Assembly: GCF_900109945.1 (NCBI RefSeq)
Contig: NZ_FOBX01000001.1
Coordinates: 806,001 to 870,000, forward strand
Source: Bradyrhizobium sp. OK095
GTDB taxonomy: Bacteria; Pseudomonadota; Alphaproteobacteria; Rhizobiales; Xanthobacteraceae
DNA: 64,000 bases
Direction of reading: 5' to 3'
Below, in pieces: positions 1-7,718 of this stretch. The position numbers and the translations under genes were made by a program. Numbering within the stretch: the first letter of the stretch is position 1; each line of letters starts with the position of its first letter. Below the pieces are notes generated by a model. It did no database searches, was not told the DNA's origin, and saw nothing but the letters and a program-made list of their open reading frames with translations.

Positions 1-1077
1 TGCGATGTTGGGCGCCAGCGCGCGGGCGAGGACGGACTTGCCGGTGCCCGATAGTCCGCTGACCGCAATCAGGCGCGGAGCGGGAGGGTGGATCAGAGCC
101 TGGGCGAGATCGAAATAATCGCGTGCGTCGCGGACAATCCCGGTTGGGTCTGCATCGGGCCGTGTCAGGCGTGCCAACGCCACCTGGGCGCGGATCGCCG
201 CACGAATGGACATGAACAGCGGCAAGGCGGAGAGCGCGTCGAGATTTTCGGACGGCGTCACGGCGAGATATTGGTTCAAGACGATATTGGCCGCAATTGG
301 TTGATCGTGGTGCAGCAGGTCCATCAGCATGAAAGCGAGATCGTACAGCACGTCGACGGTTGCGATTCTCGTATCGAACTCGATGGCGTCGAACAGGACT
401 GGCTGGTCGCCGATCGACACGATGTTCGCAAGATGCAGGTCGCCGTGGCAGCGGCGCACGAAACCCTGACCTCCGCGCTCTTCGAGCAGCGGCCGCAGGC
501 GCCGCAACATCGCATGCGAGGCTTCGGAGAGCCGCTCGATCTCTTCGGCGTCGATATGGTTGCCCTTCTGCAGGCCGTTCATGTTTCCGTCGATGAGGCC
601 GGGGATGGAGGAGGCCCATGTCTTGCCGTCAGCACGGAGCGCCGCCGCATGCGCCGCCGCGATGGCGTCAGCGGCGGCCGAGGCAAGGTTCGTATCCAGC
701 GGGCCGGCTTTCGCCAGATGGTCCAGCGTCTGGCTTTCGTCGAAGCGCGACATGTCGACCGCATACTCGATCGGCTGGCCGCGGCCATCCACCGCTATCG
801 ATCCGTCCGGCTCTTCGGTGATCGCGGCAACGCGGTGATAGATCTGCGACGCCAGCGGTTGGTTGATCCTGATCTCCTCCTCGCAGGCCGCCCTCCGCTT
901 CGCCAGTGTCGAATAATCGAGGAACGGAAACCGCACGGCCCGTTTGATCTTCAGGGCGCGCGTCCCGTCGAGAAAGACCGAAGCGGCGTGCGTATCGATC
1001 CGTTTCACGCCTGGATGGCTGACGGAATCGGTCAGCGCCGCAAAGATCCGGTCCTGGGTCGCGGAATCGTCTGTCAT
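1..1077 (-). CDS. APH-like kinase fused to P-loop ATPase (3' end missing)
   Basis: Partial gene: reading the minus strand from the ATG at 1077 gives 359 open codons that run off the left edge. Residues ~30-310 resemble aminoglycoside phosphotransferase/choline kinase proteins, with the catalytic-loop motif HGDLHLANIV and a following FDAIEFD that would be the metal-binding aspartate segment. At ~341-348 a Walker A loop, GLSGTGKS, begins a second nucleotide-kinase-like domain whose remainder lies outside. Proteins with this order are usually annotated as bifunctional aminoglycoside phosphotransferase/ATP-binding protein; the substrate is not known and resistance is not implied. The gene is divergent from the universal stress protein gene, with two FNR-type boxes between them. 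The Mycobacterium tuberculosis hypoxia (DosR) regulon contains a similar pair, Rv2004c/Rv2005c. An AGCAGGG just before the ATG supports the start. Confidence 0.85.
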   Translation of the reverse strand, partial: MTDDSATQDRIFAALTDSVSHPGVKRIDTHAASVFLDGTRALKIKRAVRFPFLDYSTLAKRRAACEEEIRINQPLASQIYHRVAAITEEPDGSIAVDGRGQPIEYAVDMSRFDESQTLDHLAKAGPLDTNLASAAADAIAAAHAAALRADGKTWASSIPGLIDGNMNGLQKGNHIDAEEIERLSEASHAMLRRLRPLLEERGGQGFVRRCHGDLHLANIVSIGDQPVLFDAIEFDTRIATVDVLYDLAFMLMDLLHHDQPIAANIVLNQYLAVTPSENLDALSALPLFMSIRAAIRAQVALARLTRPDADPTGIVRDARDYFDLAQALIHPPAPRLIAVSGLSGTGKSVLARALAPNIA

Positions 1078-1159
1078 CCCTGCTGGCACGTTCCAATGCG
1101 TCGGAAGGCGATGCGGCCGCCAACCACGCTAATCTTTAGAATGCAGTGGCCGCCAGTCC

Positions 1160-1173
1160 TTGACTTCCGTCAA
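1160..1173. promoter_or_regulatory. FNR/FixK-type box for the APH/P-loop gene
   Basis: TTGACTTCCGTCAA is a perfect TTGAC-N4-GTCAA inverted repeat matching the TTGA-N6-TCAA core recognised by FNR and FixK proteins. Its centre is about 89 bases upstream of the minus-strand ATG at 1077, so it most likely serves the leftward gene. Site assignment is by inspection. Confidence 0.7.
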
Positions 1174-1211
1174 TGCCCGCCTCTCGGCTGGCGGAGTTCT
1201 CCCCCTGGGGC

Positions 1212-1225
1212 TTGATGAGGATCAA
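1212..1225. promoter_or_regulatory. FNR/FixK-type box for the usp-pat unit
   Basis: TTGATGAGGATCAA is a perfect TTGAT-N4-ATCAA palindrome, the canonical anaerobox. Its centre lies about 54 bases before the Usp start codon at 1273, compatible with activation from around -41.5 of a transcript beginning near 1260. Confidence 0.85.
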
Positions 1226-1272
1226 GCGTCCAGCTGAAAGCCGGTCTATTCTGGTGGTTAAGGAGAATCCCG

Positions 1273-2106
1273 ATGCCCATCAAGGACGTCTTTCTGCCGC
1301 TTGTCGGCCAGCCACGCGGGCCGGCCCTTGCTGCAATCGAGAAATGCGTGGCGGTTGCCGCCGACCTCGGGGCCAGGATCACCGCGCTTGCACTCGAGGA
1401 CGAGGTTTTCGCGCGTCCGAAAGTTATGCTTCCCGATGATGCGGATTCCGTTGCGGCCGACGCCGCGGTGGGGGATATGCAGCTTCTCCTGAATGCATTC
1501 GCCGGCGCTGCCTCCCGCGCCAACCTCCGTAATCAAAGCCGTTCGGCCAAAGTGCCGGCGGACCAGATCGCGTCGATCCTGGCCGAGCATGCGCGCTTCA
1601 GCGATCTCACGCTGCTCCCCGTCAGGCCGCACGACAGCCGGACGGAGCAGATCGTCGAGACGATCCTGTTCGAATCCGGGCGCCCGCTGCTGCTCTGCCC
1701 GGAACAGCATGTGGATGAGCTGCGTCCGGAATTCGAGAGCGTCCTGATTGCCTGGGATCACTCCGCGCGTGCGGCGCGGGCGATTGGCGATGCGATGCCG
1801 ATCCTTCAGGCTGCCGCATCGGTCCGCGTGGTGACCGTGGCCGACGACAAGACCGACGCGATCGTGCAATCCGGAACGGCTCTCGTCAGCCATCTGAGGG
1901 AACACGGCGTCTACGCCTCGTTCGAGACGGTGACGGGCAGCGGCAGCTCGACCGGCAAGGTGCTCGGAAGCTGGGCGAATTCCAATGCCATCGACGCCAT
2001 TGTCATGGGCGCCTACCATCATTCGCGCCTGAACGAGATCGTCTGGGGCGGTGTGACAAAGACCGTCATTGGCCAGCCGCCGTGTTGGGTTATGATCTCG
2101 CACTAG
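1273..2106 (+). CDS. Universal stress protein, tandem Usp domains
   Basis: 277 residues, about twice a single Usp domain, so probably two fused UspA-like domains (about 1-145 and 146-277). The C-terminal half ends with a Usp nucleotide-binding signature (MGAYHHSRLNEIVWGG, then T), so this half may bind ATP; the N-terminal half looks degenerate. Usp proteins are cytoplasmic and help cells survive growth arrest, often under low oxygen. The ATG follows AAGGAGAAT closely, a strong ribosome-binding site. A perfect FNR-type box lies 54 bases upstream, and the acetyltransferase gene begins 58 bases downstream on the same strand, so the two are probably cotranscribed. Family call is firm; the exact stress role is inferred from the promoter. 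Confidence 0.88.
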   Translation: MPIKDVFLPLVGQPRGPALAAIEKCVAVAADLGARITALALEDEVFARPKVMLPDDADSVAADAAVGDMQLLLNAFAGAASRANLRNQSRSAKVPADQIASILAEHARFSDLTLLPVRPHDSRTEQIVETILFESGRPLLLCPEQHVDELRPEFESVLIAWDHSARAARAIGDAMPILQAAASVRVVTVADDKTDAIVQSGTALVSHLREHGVYASFETVTGSGSSTGKVLGSWANSNAIDAIVMGAYHHSRLNEIVWGGVTKTVIGQPPCWVMISH

Positions 2107-2164
2107 GCTCGCCGCGAGATCTTCCAACCATCGGATCCGCCACCGACCGGGCGCATTTGCTATC

Positions 2165-4858
2165 ATGTCCACTTATCATCTGAAGAATTTGCTGTCGCCG
2201 CGTTCGGTTGCGCTCGTCGGGGCGAGCGCCCGTCCGGTCTCGGTGGGACGCGCCGTTCTGGAGAACATTCGCAACGCCGAATTCAAGGGGCAGTTCGGCT
2301 TGGTTAATCCACGCCATGCAGAGATCGGCGGCGTCGCTTCGGTGAAGAGCCTGGACAGACTGGACTTCGTGCCCGAGCTCGTGGTCATCACCGCGCCGGC
2401 GGGGGAGGTCCCTGACATCATCGACCAGGCCGGGCGCCGCGGCTCGGCGGGTGCACTGATCGTTTCCGCCGGGCTCGGCCATGGGCCGGGATCCCTGCAT
2501 GAGGCCGCAATCGCCGCGGCCCGCAAATACGGCATGCGGCTGATCGGGCCGAACTGCTTGGGCATCATGATGCCCGGCGTCAGCCTCAATGCCAGCTTCG
2601 CCGCGCACATGCCGGCCGCAGGAAATCTCGCGCTGATTTCGCAATCCGGCGCGATCGCTGCCGGCATGGTGGATTGGGCCGCGCAGCGTGGCGTCGGCTT
2701 CTCCGGCATTGTCTCGATCGGCGATCAGATCGACGTCGATATTGCCGACCTGCTCGATTATTTCGCGATGGATCACAAGACCCGCGCGATCCTGCTCTAC
2801 ATTGAGGCCATCAAGGACGCGCGCAAATTCATGTCGGCGGCACGCGCTGCTGCGCGCGTCAAGCCGGTCGTCGTGGTGAAATCCGGCCGCATGGCACAGG
2901 GTGCCAAGGCGGCCGCGACCCATACCGGCGCGCTTGCGGGCGCCGACGCCGTCTATGACGCGGCGTTCCGCCGCGCGGGTGTCCTGCGGGTCTCCGATCT
3001 GCGCGAGCTGTTCGACTGTGCCGAGACGCTCGGCCGCGTCGAATCTCCGACGGGAAAGCGCCTCGCAATTCTTACCAATGGCGGCGGCATCGGTGTTCTC
3101 GCCGTTGATCGATTGGTCGAGCTTGGTGGAATTCCGGCGTCCATCTCGGCAGATGCGCGCAAAAAACTCGATGGCGTGCTGCCGCCGACCTGGTCCGGCG
3201 CAAATCCGGTCGACATCGTGGGCGATGCCGATGCATCACGCTATGCGGCGGCGCTGGAGGTGCTGCTCGCAGACCCCGACAATGACGCAGTTCTCGTCCT
3301 TAACGTGCAGACCGCGATCGCCTCGGCCGCGGAGATCGCGGTGGCAGTGACCGAACATGTCAAGACATATCGCGAGAAACATCGCAGTTGGGCCAAGCCC
3401 GTGCTTGCCTCCTGGATCGGAGCCGATCAGAAGATCATTGAAACCCTGTCTGGCGCCGGCATTCCGAACTATCCGACTGAAGACGACGCGGTGCGCGGTT
3501 TCATGCACCTCGTGAGGCACCGCGAACTCGTGGAGGAACTGAGCCAGGTTCCTCCGGCGATGCCCGATACGTTCGTGCCGGACGCCCAGGCTGCCAAGCA
3601 GATTGTTGCGGGCGCGATCGCCGACGGCCGCAAATGGCTCGAGCCGGTCGAGATCAAGCATCTGCTCGGAGCCTATGACATCGCGATGGTGCCGACCTAT
3701 GCGGCGACCGACGTCGAGCAGGCGGTGGCCTACGGCAACGAGATGTTCGCGCAAGGCGCCACCGTCGTGCTGAAGATCATGTCCCGCGACATCACGCACA
3801 AGTCGGACGTAGGGGGCGTCGTTCTCAATTTGACCACGCCGGAGGCCGTGCGCACGGCTGCCGCCGACATTCTTGCCCGGGCGAAGAAACTGCGCCCCGA
3901 AGCGCGCATAGACGGCGTCATCGTGCAGGCGATGGTCGTCAAGGCGAAGGCGCGCGAGCTGATTCTGGGTCTCGCCGACGATCCGACCTTCGGGACTGTC
4001 GTCGTGTTCGGCCGGGGCGGGACGGCGGTGGAAATCATCAACGACAAGGCGCTGGCGCTGCCGCCGCTTGACCTGCAACTGGCGCGCGACCTGATCGACC
4101 GTACGCGCGTCTCGCGCCTGCTCCGCGCCTATCGGGACGTGCCGGCCGTCAAGCAGGATGCCGTCGCAATGGTGCTGGTCAAGCTGGCGCAGATGGCGGC
4201 CGACATTCCCGAAATTCGCGAGTTCGATATCAACCCGCTGCTCGCGGATGAAACCGGCGTGACGGCGGTCGATGCCCGCGTCGCCGTCGGGCCGCCGCAA
4301 CGGAGATTCGTAGGCTCGGGACCCACCAATTTCGCCGTTCGCGCCTATCCGTCACAGTGGGAGCGGCGCCTCGCGCTCAAGGATGGCTGGCGCATCTTCG
4401 TGCGGCCCTTACGCCCGGAGGACGAGCCGACCATCCACGATTTCCTGCGTCACGTCACGCCGCACGACCTCCGTCTGCGCTTCTTCGCCCCGATGAAGGA
4501 ATTTACCCACGAATTCATCGCGCGCCTCACCCAGCTCGATTATGCGCGCGCAATGGCCTTCATTGCGTTCGATGAGGCCACCAACGAGATGGTCGGCGTG
4601 GTCCGCATTCATTCGGACTCGATCTACGAGTCCGGCGAATACGCGATCCTGCTGCGGTCCGACCTTAAGGGCAGGGGACTTGGCTGGGCGCTGATGCAGC
4701 TGATCATCGACTATGCGAAGTCGGAAGGGCTGAAGGCCATCTCGGGTGACGTGCTCAAGGAGAACACCGTGATGCTTGAGATGTGCCGGCAGCTCGGTTT
4801 TGAGGTGAAGCCGGATCCGACCGAGCCGGGCATCTGTGACGTCCGGCTGAAGCTCTGA
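2165..4858 (+). CDS. ADP-forming acyl-CoA synthetase/GNAT fusion (PatZ-like)
   Basis: 897 residues, close to the ~886 of E. coli PatZ/Pka. Order: CoA-binding Rossmann domain (from residue 1, SPRSVALVGASARP), two succinyl-CoA-ligase-like domains to ~470, an ATP-grasp domain (~490-700, with KSDVGGVVLNL and the tail EFDINPLLAD), and a GNAT acetyltransferase domain (~740-890, with RSDLKGRGLGWALMQLIIDY as the acetyl-CoA pyrophosphate loop). Enzymes of this build acetylate lysines of metabolic enzymes such as acetyl-CoA synthetase; in many the synthetase half is inactive and senses ligand. Here the ATP-grasp region looks intact, so ADP-forming ligase activity is also possible. It follows usp by 58 bases and probably shares the FNR-box promoter. 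Confidence 0.88.
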   Translation: MSTYHLKNLLSPRSVALVGASARPVSVGRAVLENIRNAEFKGQFGLVNPRHAEIGGVASVKSLDRLDFVPELVVITAPAGEVPDIIDQAGRRGSAGALIVSAGLGHGPGSLHEAAIAAARKYGMRLIGPNCLGIMMPGVSLNASFAAHMPAAGNLALISQSGAIAAGMVDWAAQRGVGFSGIVSIGDQIDVDIADLLDYFAMDHKTRAILLYIEAIKDARKFMSAARAAARVKPVVVVKSGRMAQGAKAAATHTGALAGADAVYDAAFRRAGVLRVSDLRELFDCAETLGRVESPTGKRLAILTNGGGIGVLAVDRLVELGGIPASISADARKKLDGVLPPTWSGANPVDIVGDADASRYAAALEVLLADPDNDAVLVLNVQTAIASAAEIAVAVTEHVKTYREKHRSWAKPVLASWIGADQKIIETLSGAGIPNYPTEDDAVRGFMHLVRHRELVEELSQVPPAMPDTFVPDAQAAKQIVAGAIADGRKWLEPVEIKHLLGAYDIAMVPTYAATDVEQAVAYGNEMFAQGATVVLKIMSRDITHKSDVGGVVLNLTTPEAVRTAAADILARAKKLRPEARIDGVIVQAMVVKAKARELILGLADDPTFGTVVVFGRGGTAVEIINDKALALPPLDLQLARDLIDRTRVSRLLRAYRDVPAVKQDAVAMVLVKLAQMAADIPEIREFDINPLLADETGVTAVDARVAVGPPQRRFVGSGPTNFAVRAYPSQWERRLALKDGWRIFVRPLRPEDEPTIHDFLRHVTPHDLRLRFFAPMKEFTHEFIARLTQLDYARAMAFIAFDEATNEMVGVVRIHSDSIYESGEYAILLRSDLKGRGLGWALMQLIIDYAKSEGLKAISGDVLKENTVMLEMCRQLGFEVKPDPTEPGICDVRLKL

Positions 4859-4867
4859 GCGCGCCGG

Positions 4868-5356
4868 CTACGAGCGTGCCTCGGCCGACGTCGCAGCAGC
4901 GCTCTCCTTGGCCGTCTTCCGCAGACTCTTGATGATGATCGCGATCAGCGGCACCAGCACCGGCACGACGGTGCTCAGCGGATGATGCACCGCGCCCGAT
5001 ACCTGAGCCTGGAGCGCGCGCGCCTCGAGCTGGAGGGCCTCGATGGATGCGCCGTGAATTTCATTGGCGAGTTCGATGTCGCGGCCTGACGGGGCGCGGC
5101 CCGCGACGATGAAGAGGATCCCCGCAATGACGAAATTGATGGCGCCGAGAGCGGCGGCCGCGGCAATCGCGCTCCAGATCTGGACCAGCCCGAAATAGGC
5201 CGACAGCTCCAGCATCAGCAGCCCGAAGGCTGCGATCAGCGCCGCGAAGGCGCGCAGGCCCAGCCCGAGGAGCAGATGGCGCAGCCTGATGTCCGCGATG
5301 ATTCGGTCGGTGCGCCATAGCACGCGTAGATGTTTGACGACATTCTCCGTATTCAC
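4868..5356 (-). CDS. Phage-holin-family (DUF1469-like) inner-membrane protein
   Basis: 162 residues with a short basic N-terminus, two closely spaced hydrophobic helices (about 30-55 and 61-86), an amphipathic middle and a third hydrophobic stretch near 125-142 followed by a lysine/alanine-rich tail. This layout matches the holin superfamily III/DUF1469 proteins that accompany DUF883 proteins in proteobacteria; they are chromosomal envelope proteins and no phage genes are nearby. It starts with GTG directly abutting the TAG of the DUF883 gene (CAC-TAG-GTG), so the two are translationally linked. It converges on the PatZ-like gene with a 9-base gap. Function unknown; an envelope stress role is inference. 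Confidence 0.75.
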   Translation of the reverse strand: MNTENVVKHLRVLWRTDRIIADIRLRHLLLGLGLRAFAALIAAFGLLMLELSAYFGLVQIWSAIAAAAALGAINFVIAGILFIVAGRAPSGRDIELANEIHGASIEALQLEARALQAQVSGAVHHPLSTVVPVLVPLIAIIIKSLRKTAKESAAATSAEARS

Positions 5357-5632
5357 CTAGTGTCTCCTCAGCATGAAGCCGACCACGACGCCGAGCGCGA
5401 AGGCTGAGGCGAGCGACGTGATCGGGCGATCCGCAACGAGGCCCTGTAGCTGCTCCTGCTCGTCGCTGACGGTCTCGCCAAGCTCGGCGAGCGCGGCCTT
5501 GATCTGGTCGGCCAGAGCCTCGGCCCGGTCTTTCGAGCTGTCGAACATCTCCTCGCCGGCCGTGCTCAGCAGGCGTGTGACGTCCACCTTCAGGGTCCGC
5601 AGTTCTTCGCTCATCCTGTCGCTATCGAACAT
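5357..5632 (-). CDS. DUF883 (ElaB/YqjD-like) membrane-anchored protein
   Basis: 91 residues from the ATG at 5632, preceded by GGAG 11 bases upstream. A longer open frame extends to 5902 but crosses the promoter region, so I do not use it. The protein is a soluble helical segment rich in Glu/Asp/Lys (1-65) followed by one C-terminal transmembrane helix ending GFMLRRH, the typical DUF883 tail anchor with a basic cap. E. coli relatives ElaB, YgaM and YqjD bind ribosomes at the membrane in stationary phase. It is the first gene of a two-gene leftward unit with the holin-like protein; an FNR-type box is centred about 64 bases upstream. Confidence 0.82.
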   Translation of the reverse strand: MFDSDRMSEELRTLKVDVTRLLSTAGEEMFDSSKDRAEALADQIKAALAELGETVSDEQEQLQGLVADRPITSLASAFALGVVVGFMLRRH

Positions 5633-5689
5633 GGATTTCTGATCTCCATTGAATAAAAGCGACCCTAGGACCCACCGGCGCGGCCCCGT

Positions 5690-5703
5690 TTGATTTGCGT
5701 CAA
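5690..5703. promoter_or_regulatory. FNR/FixK-type box for the DUF883 operon
   Basis: TTGATTTGCGTCAA fits TTGA-N6-TCAA. The centre is 64 bases upstream of the minus-strand ATG at 5632 and it is the nearer of two boxes in this divergent gap to that gene. Confidence 0.75.
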
Positions 5704-5725
5704 GGGGCGGTGCGTGATCCCGGTC

Positions 5726-5739
5726 TTGAGACAGGTCAA
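5726..5739. promoter_or_regulatory. FNR/FixK-type box for the mla operon
   Basis: TTGAGACAGGTCAA fits TTGA-N6-TCAA. The centre is 76 bases upstream of the GTG of mlaE at 5809. Together with the box at 5690 it gives each divergent unit its own site. Confidence 0.72.
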
Positions 5740-5808
5740 ACCGGCCGCCACATGCTGGCCTAGAAGTCCCGGCTGAATGGGGACCAATTGTCCCGATGAG
5801 GTGGAAGC

Positions 5809-6945
5809 GTGAACTCCGAACCGCTGTTGCTGACAACGCCCTCCGGCGATGCGCTGAAATTGCGCCCGGAAGGGCCGTGGACCGCCGCCAACGTGTCGGC
5901 ACTCGAAACGCTGTCCCGATCGGTCGGAGCGGATGTCGATCGATCCCGCGCCGTGACGCTGGACATGTCGGGCGTCAGCGCGCTCGATACGCTCGGCGCC
6001 TGGATCCTGGAAAAGCTGTCGCGCAGGGCTGCTTCGTCAGGCAGATCGGCCGAATTCGTCGGCGTCGCCGATCATTTCAGTGGGCTGATGGACGAGGTGC
6101 GCCAGGTCAACCGCCACACGCCAGCGCCGGCCGTGGCTCAAAATCCGGTTCTGCTCAGGCTCGGCGATCTCGGCAGATCCACGGTTAGCGCGCGCGAAGA
6201 CATCACGGTATTTCTGCAAATGCTGGGCGCATTGTTCATGGCCGTGATCGGCGTGCTGCGCCGGCCGCGATCGCTGCGGCTGACGTCGCTGATCTACCAG
6301 CTCTATCGCATCGGATGGCAGGCCATTCCCATCGTCGTGCTGATCACCTTCCTGATCGGCGCGATCATCGCCCAGCAGGGCTTCTTCCATTTCCGCAGGT
6401 TCGGCGCGGAGTCCTATACAGTCGACATGGTCGGCATCCTGGTGCTGCGTGAGCTCGGCGTGCTGATCGTCGCCATCATGGTCGCCGGACGTTCGGGGAG
6501 CGCCTACACAGCCGAGCTTGGCTCGATGAAGATGCGCGAGGAGATCGACGCGCTCTCGACCATGGGGCTCGACCCCGTCCACGTCCTGATCCTGCCGCGC
6601 GTAGCAGCCCTCATCATCGCCCTCCCGATTCTTGCCTTCATCGGATCGATCGCTGCGCTCTATGGCGGCGGTCTCGTCGCGCAATTCTATGGCGGCATGT
6701 CGCCTGCGATCTACATCGCGCGGCTGCACGAGGCCATCTCCGTCACGCATTTCGAGGTCGGAATTCTGAAGGCACCGTTCATGGCGCTGGTGATCGGGAT
6801 CGTCGCCTGTAGCGAGGGACTGCGCGTGAAGGGCAGCGCCGAGTCGCTCGGACGCCAGACCACGACGTCGGTGGTGAAGTCGATCTTTCTGGTGATCGTG
6901 CTCGACGGCCTGTTCGCGATCTTCTTCGCCTCGATCGGTATGTGA
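5809..6945 (+). CDS. mlaE: MlaE-family lipid ABC permease with N-terminal STAS domain
   Basis: 378 residues. The first ~110 form a STAS-like domain (VTLDMSGVSALDTLGAWIL), normally the separate MlaB subunit in E. coli but fused here as in many alphaproteobacteria. The rest is the MlaE/YrbE permease core, with several hydrophobic helices and the family signature around LVLRELGVLIVAIMVAGRSG and MKMREEIDALSTMGLDP. It is the integral part of an inner-membrane MCE transporter that moves phospholipids or other hydrophobic molecules between membranes. GTG start after GAGGTGGAAGC. The stop overlaps the GTG start of mlaF by four bases (GTGA), so coupling is likely. An FNR-type box upstream suggests oxygen-responsive expression. 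Confidence 0.92.
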   Translation: MNSEPLLLTTPSGDALKLRPEGPWTAANVSALETLSRSVGADVDRSRAVTLDMSGVSALDTLGAWILEKLSRRAASSGRSAEFVGVADHFSGLMDEVRQVNRHTPAPAVAQNPVLLRLGDLGRSTVSAREDITVFLQMLGALFMAVIGVLRRPRSLRLTSLIYQLYRIGWQAIPIVVLITFLIGAIIAQQGFFHFRRFGAESYTVDMVGILVLRELGVLIVAIMVAGRSGSAYTAELGSMKMREEIDALSTMGLDPVHVLILPRVAALIIALPILAFIGSIAALYGGGLVAQFYGGMSPAIYIARLHEAISVTHFEVGILKAPFMALVIGIVACSEGLRVKGSAESLGRQTTTSVVKSIFLVIVLDGLFAIFFASIGM

Positions 6946-7715
6946 CGATGGACGAATCGCAGGAAGAATTCGCAATCCGCGTCCGCGACCTCGTGGTCGG
7001 CTTCGGCCGCCAGACCGTGCTCGACCATCTGTCGCTCGACGTCCGCCGGGGTGAAATCCTTGGGCTGGTCGGTGCGTCCGGCGGCGGCAAGTCGGTCCTG
7101 ATGCGCACCATCATCGGCCTGATTCCGCGTCAGGGCGGGAGCATCGACGTGATGGGACAGCCCATCGGCGGCCGCAAGGAAGGCGCGGCCATGACATGGG
7201 GCATCCTGTTCCAGCAGGGGGCGCTGTTCTCCTCGCTGACGGTCCGGCAGAACGTCCAGTTTCCGCTGCGCGAAAATCTCGTGCTGTCGCAAGAACTGAT
7301 GGACGAGATCGCGATCGCCAAGCTCGAAATGGTCGGGCTGCGGGCGCAGGATGCCGACAAATATCCTTCAGAGCTCTCCGGCGGCATGACCAAGCGCGTG
7401 GCGTTGGCGCGTGCGCTCGCGCTCGACCCGCCGATCCTGTTCCTGGACGAGCCGACCTCCGGCCTTGATCCGATCGCCGCCGGTGATTTCGACGCGTTGA
7501 TCGGGACCCTGCAAAAGACCCTGGGGCTGACCGTCTTCATGGTCACCCATGATCTTGCGAGCCTCACCACCGTCTGCGACCGCGTCGCTGCGCTCGCCGA
7601 CGGCAAGATCGTCGCGATCGGCCCGATGCGCGAACTGCTGCAATCCGAGCATCCCTGGGTGCGCGCTTATTTCCACGGCAAGCGCTCGCAGATGCTGCAA
7701 CACGAAATGAGATAA
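6942..7715 (+). CDS. mlaF: MlaF-type ABC transporter ATPase
   Basis: 257 residues with a complete ABC ATPase: Walker A GASGGGKS (~44-51), Q-loop in LFQQGALFS, signature LSGGMTKRVALARAL, Walker B LFLDEPTSGLDP, and the H-loop in MVTHD. The family is the energy source of Mla/Ttg2/MCE lipid transporters and pairs with the adjacent MlaE permease. The start may be the GTG at 6942, overlapping the mlaE stop, or the ATG two codons later at 6948. Three bases separate its stop from the MlaD gene, so the three genes form one unit. Confidence 0.93.
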   Translation: MTMDESQEEFAIRVRDLVVGFGRQTVLDHLSLDVRRGEILGLVGASGGGKSVLMRTIIGLIPRQGGSIDVMGQPIGGRKEGAAMTWGILFQQGALFSSLTVRQNVQFPLRENLVLSQELMDEIAIAKLEMVGLRAQDADKYPSELSGGMTKRVALARALALDPPILFLDEPTSGLDPIAAGDFDALIGTLQKTLGLTVFMVTHDLASLTTVCDRVAALADGKIVAIGPMRELLQSEHPWVRAYFHGKRSQMLQHEMR

Positions 7716-7718
7716 GAC

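Noticed and set aside
1-1077. Aminoglycoside resistance gene
   Set aside because: The APH-like domain belongs to a fusion family linked to stress proteins and is under an FNR box; nothing supports drug modification.
88-1215. 375-codon plus-strand open frame at the left end
   Set aside because: It is antisense to the minus-strand APH/P-loop gene, which carries clear HGDLHLANIV and GLSGTGKS motifs; the plus frame has no recognisable domain.
4868-5356. Holin-like protein as evidence of a prophage
   Set aside because: No lysin, tail, integrase or attachment site is nearby; the family is common as a chromosomal partner of DUF883 proteins.
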